64,000 nt of DNA from CAZDET01 sp964504335 (GTDB lineage: Bacteria > Bacteroidota > Bacteroidia > Chitinophagales > Saprospiraceae): NCBI GenBank assembly GCA_964504335.1, contig CAZDET010000001.1, positions 1-64,000 of the forward strand, read 5' to 3'. Positions 1 through 8,166 of this stretch are shown here, piece by piece; the first letter of the stretch is position 1, and every line of letters starts with the position of its first letter. A program made the translations under genes and the position numbers. The notes under the pieces are model-generated. The model had not been told where the DNA came from and made no database searches. It saw only the letters and a list, made by a program, of their open reading frames with translations.

Positions 1-112
1 CCAACATTTCGTCCTTGAAGTCCTTCATCTCCTCTTTAAACTCCAACATTTCGTCCTTGAAGTCCTTCATCTCCTCCTTAAACTCCAACATTTCGTCCTT
101 GAAGTCGCTCAT
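1..112 (-). repeat. 42-bp tandem repeat inside the coiled-coil gene
   Basis: The 8-mer ccaacatt starts at 1, 43 and 85, so the period is 42 bp (14 codons, two heptads). Two copies are nearly identical and a third diverges (a Ser codon replaces a Lys codon). The period is a multiple of three, so copy-number change would leave the reading frame intact and only lengthen or shorten the coiled coil. Confidence 0.85.
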
Positions 113-229
113 CTCATTTTTGAACTCCTTCATTTCAGAAGCCAACGATTGGATAGCCGAATTCGTCTGGATCGTGAAATCGATTACCGCTTGCTCCACC
201 TTGGAAAGACGTTCTTCCACTTTCTTCAT
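1..229 (-). CDS. Coiled-coil protein, N-terminal part (runs off left edge)
   Basis: The minus strand is open from an ATG at 229 to the window edge (76 codons visible, no stop). The product begins MKKVEERLSKVEQAV and then becomes a highly charged heptad-like repeat in which the 14-residue unit KDFKDEMLEFKEEM recurs about three times. Phe, Met and Leu fall at regular a/d-like positions, so a long parallel coiled coil is the clear structural prediction. There is no signal peptide or membrane segment in the visible part. The frame stays open upstream of the ATG to about 298, but no better start is seen there. I do not recognise the family. Similar short heptad-rich proteins in Bacteroidota are annotated only as hypothetical. 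The ORFs that look open on the plus strand here are shadows of this repeat. Confidence 0.6.
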   Translation of the reverse strand, partial: MKKVEERLSKVEQAVIDFTIQTNSAIQSLASEMKEFKNEMSDFKDEMLEFKEEMKDFKDEMLEFKEEMKDFKDEML

Positions 230-372
230 CGTGATATGCCAGTTTTTGCCACCAGGACTTCCGGTTTCGCCAAAAATAAACAAAAACCAGCAAATTCAAG
301 TAAAAACAAACTAAATCAACAAATATGCTTATTGTTTCAACTAAAACCTAAAGACCGGAAAATTAGTTGCCA

Positions 373-888
373 TCACTGCAACAACAACACTCCGCTTGCT
401 TCGAAGGTGTATTCTTCCTTCGGATCGGTAATAGCGGCAATTTCTGCTTCCGATTTTCCGGCATCCTCGGCGTAGTGGCGTTGTTCTTCCACACTCATTG
501 TGGATAGGTAGGCTATTCCTTCCATCACCACTTCCCGACCACTGATATCCTTGGGTACGAAGAATCCATAGTCCTTAAACCGGACCATCATCGGCTCGAC
601 AGATTCTGATTGGCTTGCCACGGTCATCCAACATCCTTTCATTTGGCATACCTCCTGAACGGTTCCCTTTACTTTCACTACCAAAGAATCGGGGCTGTCG
701 TTCTGGGCCAATTGAGCGCGAAGCTGATCGAATGTCAGAATCTCGTCGGGTGCAGGGGCTTCTCCAAAACTGTCGGCTACTTGCGATGCTTCGATGGTCA
801 TCGTTTCGGAAAGATCGCCGGAGGGTGTGCTTGATGAGCAGGCACTAATCAACAGGGCAGCTGCAAAAAGGAAAAGTGTGTACTTCAT
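373..888 (-). CDS. DUF4920-family lipoprotein
   Basis: A 171-residue exported lipoprotein. It starts MKYTLFLFAAALLISACSSS, a type II signal peptide with lipobox LISAC, so the mature protein should be anchored by Cys17. After a short acidic linker comes a compact beta-rich domain with the motif VCQMKGCWM and a later KDYGFFVP stretch, the pattern I associate with DUF4920 (a Bacteroidota family related to OB-fold DUF4920/YgiW-like proteins). The two cysteines in CQMKGC could bind a metal or form a disulfide. That is inference. It stands 24 bp downstream of the PorE-like gene on the same strand, so co-transcription is plausible. Its biochemical role is unknown. Confidence 0.75.
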   Translation of the reverse strand: MKYTLFLFAAALLISACSSSTPSGDLSETMTIEASQVADSFGEAPAPDEILTFDQLRAQLAQNDSPDSLVVKVKGTVQEVCQMKGCWMTVASQSESVEPMMVRFKDYGFFVPKDISGREVVMEGIAYLSTMSVEEQRHYAEDAGKSEAEIAAITDPKEEYTFEASGVLLLQ

Positions 889-912
889 GGTATAATGCTG
901 TTTTTGAAAGAA

Positions 913-2871
913 TTAATCCCGAAAATAAATCTTAATATCCACCCGGCGCTTGCGCTCTTCGTCTCGATTGCCCATTTCGGTACCGAGACCTTTGATTTTG
1001 AGCTTGTGTACCGGTACATTTTTCTGAATTAAATAGTAAGCTACGCTTTTTGCACGAGCTTCCGAAAGGGCCAGATTGTATTCTTCGCTCCCTACCGAAT
1101 CGGCCCACCCGACGATTTCCCAGCGGTGCACCGGCCGTTCGGAAAGCGTACGCATAAGTCCATCGAGGCGATCCATTTCGTGTTCCTGTAGGTTGTCTTT
1201 CTTGTATTCGAAATAGACTTTATGAATCATTTCCCGCTCCGGCCGTCGAACCTCTCCCTTAATTGTCGGGGTCTCTCGCTCTAAGTCGGCCAGGAAACCG
1301 AATTCCGATTCGAGCAGCACTTCCAGTTTAAAGGGGTCGTGATTCGACCACGCCGGAATTCGGAATTCGCGATCGTAGGGTCGGTAATCGTCTATCTTTG
1401 CCTCCAACTGAATATCGGTGGCGGCTGGTACACACAAAAAGAACCGCCCCTGCTCATCAGTGGGAACAGAAATCTCGCCATTAAGTGATAGTAGCCCTTC
1501 AACGGGAGTGCGCAAGTCCTTGTCCAACAAAGCCCCGTCGACAAATGTGATAGGCTCTCCGTGCAACTGTTCGGAAAGCTGAAACGTGTAGATATCCATC
1601 CCGCCCTCTCCACCAGGGCGGTCGCTGGCAAAATATCCGGTCTTCCCGTCCGAGGAAAGGAAAAACCCCAGTTCGCGGTGCGGACTATTTACCGGCGGTG
1701 CCAGATTGATCGGGGCGCTCCATCTTTCTAAACGCTCATCCCACCAGCTCATGAAAATATCCTGATCGCCAATGACCGAATGGCCGGTACTGGAGAAATA
1801 GAGGGTTTTCCCATCGTTCGAGATAAACGGAGCCTCTTCGTCCTGAGGCGTATTGAGGGGCACTCCTAAATTGCGAGGTCGGCTCCATTGCCCATTGGCT
1901 AGTCGTTCGGATACCCAGATATCACTTCCTCCTACTCCTCCGGGGCGATTGCTGGCGAAATACAACTTGCGCCCATCGCAACTGACTGCCGATTGCGATT
2001 CCCATCCGTCGCTATTGATTGCGCCCTCTACTATCTGTACATCGGTCACACCGTTGTCTTCTACCCGGGCTTGCCACAAATCGCAAGGCCCACCATTAAG
2101 CGTATCGCGGCCGCAGGCAGTGAAATAAATGGTCCGGCCATTTCTTACTAAAGTGCTCATTCCTTCCGGTTGTTTCGTATTGAACCGGTGCACTCGCTCG
2201 GGCATTCGCCAGTATTCCCCGACCCGGGTGCTGTAGAAGAGGTCTTCGTCACCGCTCTTTTCGTGGCGGGTGAAGAAAATTTTATCCTGCTGGTTGTTCA
2301 GAAAGGGGAAGTAGTCATCGAGGGGGCTGTTGACCTTATTTCCCAAATTCTTGATCTCAGTGATGTTGATGAACTGGGCCGAGTCGAGCATCATTTCACA
2401 GGCCCGCCGGCGATTCTCCAAACGATCGAGGAAGACCAATTCGTCTACCTGCTCCAGTTCGCCCCGCAATCCAAAACTGCTAAACGGCAAATCCTGCAAT
2501 TCCCTAAAGCGGTCGTAATAGCTCAATGCAAGCTCCGGACGGCCGATCTTGTAATAGACTTCGCCGAGCTGGTAGTACAATGATCGACTGTACATAGGGT
2601 CGATCTTGATCACTTGTAGGTAGCGCTCGATCGCTTCGGTGTAGTTGCCCTGCATTTCAAGAGCCACAGCCAGCAGTCGGATCGGGGCCGCCCACTTCGG
2701 CCGGATATCTATGGCTCGCTCAAAGTATCGCTGTGCCAGCTTGTAATCTTTAGCCAGCAGGGCCGCTTCTCCTTCTTTAAACACCTCACGGGATTGTCGA
2801 ATCAGCGGGCCAGGTTGTGCGAAAAGGCCATGAACCAATAACAGCAGCAAGAAAATGTAGAATAGTCGCAT
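913..2871 (-). CDS. PorE-like TPR / PD40 / CRD / OmpA protein
   Basis: A 652-residue envelope protein. The ATG at 2871 (MRLFYIFLLLLLVHGLFAQ) gives a clean signal peptide; the longer frame would need a TTG at 2889. Domain order: TPR-like helices (about 30-150, including WAAPIRLLAVALEMQGNY), a PD40/WD40-like beta-propeller (about 180-410, with blades such as DGRKLYFASNRPGG, DGKTLYFSSTGHSV and DGKTGYFASDRPGG), a carboxypeptidase-regulatory-like domain (about 425-500), and a C-terminal OmpA peptidoglycan-binding domain (YNLALSEARAKSVAYYL, RVDIKI end). This order matches PorE of the type IX secretion system, which links the machine to peptidoglycan. PorE itself is a lipoprotein and this protein lacks a lipobox, so a PorE-like paralog is equally possible. 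A PorP/SprF gene lies 3 kb away. Confidence 0.8.
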   Translation of the reverse strand: MRLFYIFLLLLLVHGLFAQPGPLIRQSREVFKEGEAALLAKDYKLAQRYFERAIDIRPKWAAPIRLLAVALEMQGNYTEAIERYLQVIKIDPMYSRSLYYQLGEVYYKIGRPELALSYYDRFRELQDLPFSSFGLRGELEQVDELVFLDRLENRRRACEMMLDSAQFINITEIKNLGNKVNSPLDDYFPFLNNQQDKIFFTRHEKSGDEDLFYSTRVGEYWRMPERVHRFNTKQPEGMSTLVRNGRTIYFTACGRDTLNGGPCDLWQARVEDNGVTDVQIVEGAINSDGWESQSAVSCDGRKLYFASNRPGGVGGSDIWVSERLANGQWSRPRNLGVPLNTPQDEEAPFISNDGKTLYFSSTGHSVIGDQDIFMSWWDERLERWSAPINLAPPVNSPHRELGFFLSSDGKTGYFASDRPGGEGGMDIYTFQLSEQLHGEPITFVDGALLDKDLRTPVEGLLSLNGEISVPTDEQGRFFLCVPAATDIQLEAKIDDYRPYDREFRIPAWSNHDPFKLEVLLESEFGFLADLERETPTIKGEVRRPEREMIHKVYFEYKKDNLQEHEMDRLDGLMRTLSERPVHRWEIVGWADSVGSEEYNLALSEARAKSVAYYLIQKNVPVHKLKIKGLGTEMGNRDEERKRRVDIKIYFRD

Positions 2872-2907
2872 CAAGGGCAATTTTGGCAAACTAAGATAGC
2901 ATACCTC

Positions 2908-2929
2908 GGAGGGAATCCATCTTCCCTCC
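2908..2929 (-). promoter_or_regulatory. Hairpin upstream of the PorE-like gene
   Basis: A perfect 8-bp stem (GGAGGGAA / TTCCCTCC) with a 6-nt loop lies about 35 nt upstream of the ATG at 2871, probably in the 5' leader. No T-tract follows on the minus strand, so it does not look like a terminator. Function unknown. Confidence 0.4.
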
Positions 2930-3122
2930 CGGCATTAGAAGGAACGATAATTAACCGGGCTTCCGTACGGTATATATGTTGGTGAGCCGGACTCGTTTTC
3001 CAAACATTGTTTCAATAAACAGCTCGACACAAATTTGTACCGTTCTGATTTATAAGTAATTGCGTGTAAAAATACCACAACTATCCGTCAATCTACGGCT
3101 AGACCGGCCTCTTTTTATCCCC

Positions 3123-3130
3123 TACTTTTG
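3123..3130 (+). promoter_or_regulatory. Bacteroidota -7 promoter element for the 3171 gene
   Basis: TACTTTTG matches the Bacteroidota -7 consensus TAnnTTTG exactly and lies 40 bp before the ATG at 3171. No clear TTTG -33 box is seen at the usual 19-21 bp spacing, so the call rests on the -7 element and its position. Confidence 0.4.
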
Positions 3131-3170
3131 TGACTGTTCATTTGAATGATTAACTAAAATCAAGTACCCA

Positions 3171-3782
3171 ATGAACAGATTAATTGAAATGAAGTCGTTT
3201 TTGACGATAGTATTGATGGTAACTAGTTGTAGCTGGGTGTTGGCAAACGATACGGAGCTCCCCACACTGCGCTTTGCACCGGCCGGACATCAACAGAAAT
3301 TCGCACTCGAGGTGACCGACCTGAGGTCCGATGCGGAGGCTCGAATCGAGGATGCCCAAGGTTTCACGCTCATGCGAGAAAGCATGGTCGGAAACGAAAC
3401 CCACCGGAAGCTATTCAACCTGGAAGACCTTCCCCGAGGGGCTTATCAATTCGTTCTCCGAGTGGGGTATCGCGAAATGGTGCAACCATTTCAGATCACC
3501 GAGCACGGCATTAAGATGCGGGAGCAACAACAGTTTAATCGATTTTTGCCGGTCGTGCAGGTACGGCCCAATCAAACGCTGGCCTTTTCCCTGCTTAATC
3601 GTCGGATATCAGGCGCAAAAATCAGCCTCCGCGACAGCGATAACCAGACCTGGTACGAAGAAGAGCTGGCTCCGAAACTCTCCCTCCAGCGCATGCTGGA
3701 CGTGTCGAGACTTCCAAAAGGAAGGTACACGTTCGTCGTTCGTACCGATGAGGACGTATACTACGAGCAGGTGACTCTTTAA
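3171..3782 (+). CDS. Secreted protein of unknown function with two repeated beta domains
   Basis: A 203-residue protein that I do not recognise as a named family. The N-terminus (MNRLIEMKSFLTIVLMVTS, then CSWVLAND) is a signal peptide; a second Met at residue 7 could also be used. The mature part reads as two similar beta-sandwich units. The first contains LFNLEDLPRGAYQFVLRVG, the second MLDVSRLPKGRYTFVVRTD. The shared (D/S)LPxGxYxFVxR motif indicates an internal duplication, as in short Por-secretion-type or DUF3244-like beta domains. It has no C-terminal sorting domain. It is a single-gene unit: a -7 promoter element lies 40 bp upstream and a strong terminator follows 42 bp after the stop. 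Confidence 0.65.
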   Translation: MNRLIEMKSFLTIVLMVTSCSWVLANDTELPTLRFAPAGHQQKFALEVTDLRSDAEARIEDAQGFTLMRESMVGNETHRKLFNLEDLPRGAYQFVLRVGYREMVQPFQITEHGIKMREQQQFNRFLPVVQVRPNQTLAFSLLNRRISGAKISLRDSDNQTWYEEELAPKLSLQRMLDVSRLPKGRYTFVVRTDEDVYYEQVTL

Positions 3783-3823
3783 TTGTTCGCAACATAGGCT
3801 ACTAAGTCAAAGCCACTTTTTAC

Positions 3824-3859
3824 AAAGGAGCTCTCCGACGATCGGAGAGCTCCTTTTTT
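3824..3859 (+). terminator. Rho-independent terminator after the 3171 gene
   Basis: A perfect 15-bp stem (AAAGGAGCTCTCCGA and its complement) with a 3-nt loop, ending in a T-run. It is the strongest terminator in the first 10 kb. Confidence 0.9.
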
Positions 3860-3876
3860 ATTGCGCATGGATAAAG

Positions 3877-3910
3877 CTTGGGACCTATCCAGAAACTGGC
3901 AGGTCCCAAG
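3877..3910. repeat. Perfect inverted repeat between terminator and next gene
   Basis: CTTGGGACCT (3877-3886) and its exact complement AGGTCCCAAG (3901-3910) are separated by 14 nt. No T-tract follows on either strand. It lies about 180 bp upstream of the lipoprotein gene at 4093 and could be an operator, a small-RNA hairpin or a leader structure. Confidence 0.5.
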
Positions 3911-4092
3911 TCAAAGAGTGCATTAGTAAACTATCATCCCAAAAATAGTAGATTTAAACTTTTTATCCTCAAAAGTGCGCATATTGTTATTAGCCGACAG
4001 ATCATAAATCGCATTCACCGGATATTCCATTGTTTAAACAACCATTTTGGGTAGTTCAGTTGTTATGGCAACGTAACAACGAGCTCTCAAAA

Positions 4093-5052
4093 ATGCGTCA
4101 CTACTTTTTTTTCGCCCTGGCCTTGGGGCTGGGCTGTGTTTTAAGTAATTGCCATACCGCTAGGGAAGCCACCCCTGCCACCACTACTCCGCATCCGTCA
4201 AGTGTTTTTGCTAGCCAAACCTCTGGATTAGACGACTACTGGTACCAGGGGTTGGCAGAGATTACGACCTACACCCTTGAGCAAAACCGCTACGACGGCA
4301 TTCATCCGGGAGAGGCAATTCTGATTTTCGTCTCCGAAGATTTTCTTCCCGAAGCTCAGGTCAAAAACGACCGCGGACCGCGCGAGGAGGCGACCCCGGT
4401 TCTTAAAACGAATCAAATTCGCCGTTTTACTACGGGTATTTACGATTACTCGATCATGACCTCGGTCTTCACGCCGACTCAAACCCGCGAGTATCCCTTT
4501 ACGCTGAAAGTCAGCATGTCTTCTCAGGATTGGTGCGGGCAAACCTACAACCAGCTCAACTTCAGAGACGGCCAATACATCAGCGAGCTGCACTCTTATT
4601 TCGAATCCGAGGCCGATGCTACCGAGGAGGTTGCTCCAGTTTTGTTGGAAGACGAGTTATTCAACCGGCTTCGGATGGGCCCCGAGGCCATTCCTTCCGG
4701 TACTCACCTTATGCTACCTTCTCTTTCCTTCCTCCGACTTCGACACTTCCCGTCGAAGCCGACGAAGGCCAACATTAGTACGGAAACTTACGTCGAATCG
4801 AATCCGGCAACCTTTTCCGGAGAAAATCTGCAGGTACTGCGTGTAGAAATGCCGGAGTACGAACGGACCTTATCGGTTGTTTATCAAAATAAACCGCCCT
4901 ACCGCATCGAAGGCTGGACCGATACCTATCCCTCCGCCTTCGATCGGGTAGCTCGCACGACCATTGCCCGACGCAAGCAGACCAAACTGGATCCGTACTG
5001 GACCCACAACGGTACTAAAGACGCTGCGTTACGTTCGGAGATAGGCCTTTAG
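4093..5052 (+). CDS. Conserved Bacteroidota lipoprotein (often mislabelled Maf)
   Basis: I start the gene at the ATG at 4093 (319 residues) because it gives a good lipoprotein signal, MRHYFFFALALGLGCVLSNC, cleaved before Cys20. The frame is open further upstream to 4030, but that N-terminus has no signal-peptide logic. The mature protein carries a pattern typical of a Bacteroidota lipoprotein family often labelled septum formation inhibitor Maf in automatic annotation: YWYQGLAEITTYTLEQNRY, GEAILIFVSEDFLPE, YDYSIMTSVFTP, DWCGQTYNQLNFRDG and SYFESEADATEE. It does not resemble the real Maf nucleotide pyrophosphatase. No enzymatic motif is apparent. It probably sits on the periplasmic side of the inner or outer membrane. 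It ends 12 bp from the convergent gene at 5065. Confidence 0.7.
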   Translation: MRHYFFFALALGLGCVLSNCHTAREATPATTTPHPSSVFASQTSGLDDYWYQGLAEITTYTLEQNRYDGIHPGEAILIFVSEDFLPEAQVKNDRGPREEATPVLKTNQIRRFTTGIYDYSIMTSVFTPTQTREYPFTLKVSMSSQDWCGQTYNQLNFRDGQYISELHSYFESEADATEEVAPVLLEDELFNRLRMGPEAIPSGTHLMLPSLSFLRLRHFPSKPTKANISTETYVESNPATFSGENLQVLRVEMPEYERTLSVVYQNKPPYRIEGWTDTYPSAFDRVARTTIARRKQTKLDPYWTHNGTKDAALRSEIGL

Positions 5053-5064
5053 CCAATGAAGTTG

Positions 5065-5928
5065 TTAAAATAAATCGAGTTGCTGCTTTCGGTCGATTTC
5101 TTCCAGATAAAACCCCTGGCTGGGAGGCCCGACCGGCAGCAGCCGCTTGATGATTCGCAGGCGGTAGTTGTAGGTTTTAGAAGTTGTATCAAAGACGCCG
5201 AAGTGGTCGACCAGATCAATGCGCACTTTTTCGGCTACGTGCAGCAGCTGCTGATTCGGCAGTAGCAGTCCGACGTGCGTGATTCGGCCCGATCGGTTTT
5301 CGAAGAACGCGAGGTCACCAGCTTGGGCCAATTCCGCAAAATCGACGGCTTCGCCTATGGCTACTTGTTGTTCGGGAAAGCGCGGTAACTGAATGCCCGC
5401 CATGCGATACACCAACTGAATCAGGCCGGGGCTGTCAATTCCGAAGGGTGTGCGCCCTCCCCACAGGAAAGGCGCGTTGAGAAATTTACGCCCGATGGAA
5501 GCCACCAAATCTGCCGAGGGTCGTAATTCTGTGGGGTGTATGGCCTGGCCACTGTAGGTAAAGAGCTGGCGGTTCAATTTGAAGCGCAACCCGTCGAAGC
5601 GGGGCAAGCGCGCGCCCGTCGAGATCGGAAAAAAGGAGTTCGGCCCGTGAATAGGCTGAAATAAGTCGAACGCAAACGCAAAGTGCGTTTGCCAATCGGC
5701 CGCCTCTTCCGGTTTAATCGGGAGTAGCTGATGGAGTAGAGCGTATGCCTCCAATCCATCATCCACGCAGCGGACCAGACACCATTCTTTGCCTCGGCGT
5801 TCCAAAAGCTCGACGATTTCTCCGAACAGCAACTGGGAGCGCAATTCTGCCCGGTGTGAAGGTCCCCGCCTCAGCGCTACACTCGCCAAGGGGTTAATCG
5901 CAAAATGCGGTGAAGTGAGTCTGTCCAT
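5065..5928 (-). CDS. SH3 + NlpC/P60-like protein with the catalytic Cys replaced
   Basis: A 287-residue protein with an N-terminal bacterial SH3-like region (LFGEIVELLERRGKEWCLVR, about 28-75), a middle SH3-like part, and a C-terminal NlpC/P60 fold (about 150-260). The latter is marked by FLWGGRTPFGID, THVGLLL and LLHVAEKVRID. In active members of this family (gamma-D-glutamyl-diaminoacid peptidases such as YkfC) the first block continues D-C-S-G with Cys as nucleophile. Here it reads D-S-P-G, with Ser166 at the Cys position; the codon is AGC (5431-5433). The His blocks are kept. No signal peptide is visible, consistent with a cytoplasmic YkfC-like role in recycling murein peptides. The enzyme may be inactive, a binding protein, or use an unusual nucleophile. 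Confidence 0.75.
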   Translation of the reverse strand: MDRLTSPHFAINPLASVALRRGPSHRAELRSQLLFGEIVELLERRGKEWCLVRCVDDGLEAYALLHQLLPIKPEEAADWQTHFAFAFDLFQPIHGPNSFFPISTGARLPRFDGLRFKLNRQLFTYSGQAIHPTELRPSADLVASIGRKFLNAPFLWGGRTPFGIDSPGLIQLVYRMAGIQLPRFPEQQVAIGEAVDFAELAQAGDLAFFENRSGRITHVGLLLPNQQLLHVAEKVRIDLVDHFGVFDTTSKTYNYRLRIIKRLLPVGPPSQGFYLEEIDRKQQLDLF

Positions 5929-5999
5929 TGTGGGGCTAAGGTAGCGTTTCCGAAAATATTTAATGGATCCTGACCGTTCATTCGGTGGTTCGCTTATGC

Positions 6000-6007
6000 T
6001 AAATTTG
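6000..6007 (+). promoter_or_regulatory. Bacteroidota -7 element for the PorP/SprF gene
   Basis: TAAATTTG is an exact TAnnTTTG match. It lies 34 bp before the ATG at 6041 and downstream of the longer open-frame start at 5963, so it favours 6041 as the true start. No clean -33 TTTG box is seen. Confidence 0.45.
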
Positions 6008-6040
6008 CCCTGTTGTCAGGTCTCACCCAAATCTCGCGGT

Positions 6041-7099
6041 ATGCTGCGTATTTACACCGTTTTGCTCCTTCTTTCCCTTTGTTTGATTGTCCGTGCTCAG
6101 GATCAGCATTTTACGCAATTTTTCGCCTCTCCCCTTACCTTTAGCCCGGCCCTGACCGGCAGCATGGAAGGTAAGTACCGCGTTTCATTCATTTACCGCG
6201 ACCAGTGGCGGCAAGTGCTCGACCAGCCCTATACGACCTTTTCTGCGGCCGCCGATTTCCGGTATCCGGTCGGGCAATTTAAACGCAAATACCGCGATGC
6301 CTTTGGGGTAGGTCTGGTGTTTTATAGCGACAGAGTGCCCGTTACTGATTTCAGCACCAACCAGATCATGTTGTCGGGGGCTTTCCACAAAGCGTTAGAT
6401 GCCAATAGTGTCCAGTTTTTGAGCCTGGGAGTGCAGTTTGGTATTGTACAGCGCAATATCAACTACGACGCATTGACCTTTGAAGATGAATTCAATGGCG
6501 ACTCCGGATTTAATTCCGGCACCTCCGGAGAGGTACTTCCCGAAAATAACTTCGGATTTGGCGATATGCAGATCGGATTGGCTTACTCATATGCACCGGC
6601 TCGAAAAGTCGGACTGTACGCGGGCGTGGCCGTTCACCACGTGCTCCGCCCTCGCATCAGCTTTTTCACCGACGAGGAAAACAGCCTGAGCGGCACCATT
6701 CTGAGCAGCGATCTTTCCCGACGCTACAGCGCCTACCTCAATTTGCGCATTCCAGTTGGCGAGGTGGTTACGTTTTCCCCAAGGGGACTTATCATGAAAC
6801 AGGGGCCCCATTATATGGCCGTAGGCGGTGGTAATTTTCGCTTCCTCATGGACGATTCCCGAGACCTGGCCCTGCATTTGGGAGGTTACATCCGTCCAGT
6901 ACAAGACGAGGATGAATTTGCCCTGGATTCGGCAATTGCTCTATTGGGAATCGAGTTGAATCGCTTCCTGTTGGGCTTCAGCTTCGATCTCGGCATCGAT
7001 CAGCTTCGCTTCAATTCTCGCAACCAAAATGCCTTTGAAGTATCCGTTGCCTATTTAGGAGCGTTTGAGGACGATGCAGTGCTATGTCCGAAGTTTTAG
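6041..7099 (+). CDS. PorP/SprF-family type IX secretion outer-membrane protein
   Basis: A 352-residue outer-membrane barrel. The start at 6041 gives the signal peptide MLRIYTVLLLLSLCLIVRAQ and lies just downstream of a -7 promoter element. The mature N-terminus DQHFTQFFASPLTFSPALTG is the hallmark of the PorP/SprF family (consensus QDxxFSQFYxxPLxxNPAxTG), followed by alternating amphipathic strands such as VSFIYRDQWRQV and AFGVGLVFYSDRV. PorP/SprF proteins form part of the T9SS or anchor individual cargo at the surface, and are usually paired with a partner gene encoding a large adhesin or an OmpA/PD40 protein. Here the PorE-like gene is 3 kb upstream and the giant adhesin 20 kb downstream. 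It ends 8 bp from the convergent hemH. Confidence 0.88.
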   Translation: MLRIYTVLLLLSLCLIVRAQDQHFTQFFASPLTFSPALTGSMEGKYRVSFIYRDQWRQVLDQPYTTFSAAADFRYPVGQFKRKYRDAFGVGLVFYSDRVPVTDFSTNQIMLSGAFHKALDANSVQFLSLGVQFGIVQRNINYDALTFEDEFNGDSGFNSGTSGEVLPENNFGFGDMQIGLAYSYAPARKVGLYAGVAVHHVLRPRISFFTDEENSLSGTILSSDLSRRYSAYLNLRIPVGEVVTFSPRGLIMKQGPHYMAVGGGNFRFLMDDSRDLALHLGGYIRPVQDEDEFALDSAIALLGIELNRFLLGFSFDLGIDQLRFNSRNQNAFEVSVAYLGAFEDDAVLCPKF

Positions 7100-7107
7100 C
7101 GCTTTTT

Positions 7108-8166
7108 TTAGGAAGCGACCTTCTCGGTAACTGATGGAACCCCAGCTTCCTGGCGCACCAAATTGGCCACTGCCTCGATCCAACGAGGGTCGTCGTTGAG
7201 GCTCGGCACGAGATCCACTTTTTCGCCTCCCCATTCTTCGAATTCCTCCTGGTATTCATCACCAATCTCGATGATAGTTTCCAGACAATCCGCTACAAAA
7301 GCCGGGCTGAACACCAGTACGCGTTTCTTGCCGGTTTCTGCTAAATGTTCCAGGGTTTTGGCGGTGTAGGGCTTCGCCCAGGCCTCCGGCCCAAGGCGAC
7401 TCTGAAAGCAGGTAGTGTACTGCCCGGTTTCCAGCCCTAGTTTATCCACAATGGCACGGGTAGTGGCGTGGCACTGGGCGGAGTAGCAAAACTGATTGAC
7501 CTGCCCGATGGAAGCACAACAATTGGGCGTTTTCAGGCAATGATTTCCTGGATCGGCCTTGCGGAGTTGCCGCTGGGGCAAACCGTGGTAAGAAAAGAGA
7601 ACGTGGTCGTAGCTATTCAAATCGAATTGCCGGGCGTGATCGACAAATACATCGATCATGGGTTCGTAATCGTAGTATGAATTGACCAGACGCACATTCG
7701 GGATGTTTTCTTCGCGGGCCAAAACGCGCATCACCTCCTCATGGACGGATCCGGTGGTTGCACTCGCATACTGCGGAAATAACGGAAAGACAATAATCTC
7801 GGCCACCCCAGCGCGCCTCAGGCGGCGGATTGCGGAAGGGATAGACGGATTTTGGTAGCGCATACCGAGTTCTACCACGTATTCCGAACCCAGCTGTTCT
7901 TGTACTTTGGCTGCCAATACTTCGCCGTAATACTTGAGCGGACTGCCGTTTTCCGTCCACAAATCACGGTAGGCCTTGGCGGATTTCCCCGACCGAAAAG
8001 GTGCGATAATCCCGCGAACGAGCAGATTCCGTGCTACCCAGTTGTAATCGACCACTCGCCGATCCAGCAAGAATTGTTTCAAGTACCGGTAAACCGCTGA
8101 GCGAGTCGGCTCGTCGGGCGTACCTAAATTGACGAGCAACACCCCTTTCTTTCCGTGTAACGACAT
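7108..8166 (-). CDS. hemH: Ferrochelatase
   Basis: A 352-residue protein of usual ferrochelatase length. It inserts Fe2+ into protoporphyrin IX in the last step of protoheme synthesis. Family motifs run in order: VLLVNLGTPDEPT at the N-terminus, TENGSPLKYY, YQNPSIPSAI, FPLFPQYASATTGSV, the metal-binding His block LFSYHGLPQRQL, and CFQSRLGPEAWAKPYT near the C-terminus. The start is the ATG at 8166 (MSLHGKKGVLLVN). A pair of cysteines in LKTPNCCASIGQ is noted, but I cannot show an iron-sulfur cluster. It is a monocistronic minus-strand gene with a 516-bp unexplained region upstream. Confidence 0.95.
   Translation of the reverse strand: MSLHGKKGVLLVNLGTPDEPTRSAVYRYLKQFLLDRRVVDYNWVARNLLVRGIIAPFRSGKSAKAYRDLWTENGSPLKYYGEVLAAKVQEQLGSEYVVELGMRYQNPSIPSAIRRLRRAGVAEIIVFPLFPQYASATTGSVHEEVMRVLAREENIPNVRLVNSYYDYEPMIDVFVDHARQFDLNSYDHVLFSYHGLPQRQLRKADPGNHCLKTPNCCASIGQVNQFCYSAQCHATTRAIVDKLGLETGQYTTCFQSRLGPEAWAKPYTAKTLEHLAETGKKRVLVFSPAFVADCLETIIEIGDEYQEEFEEWGGEKVDLVPSLNDDPRWIEAVANLVRQEAGVPSVTEKVAS

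Noticed and set aside
4030..5052. Maf-type septum inhibitor/nucleotide pyrophosphatase
   Set aside because: The family is often labelled so, but the protein is a lipoprotein and lacks the Maf nucleotide-binding motifs.
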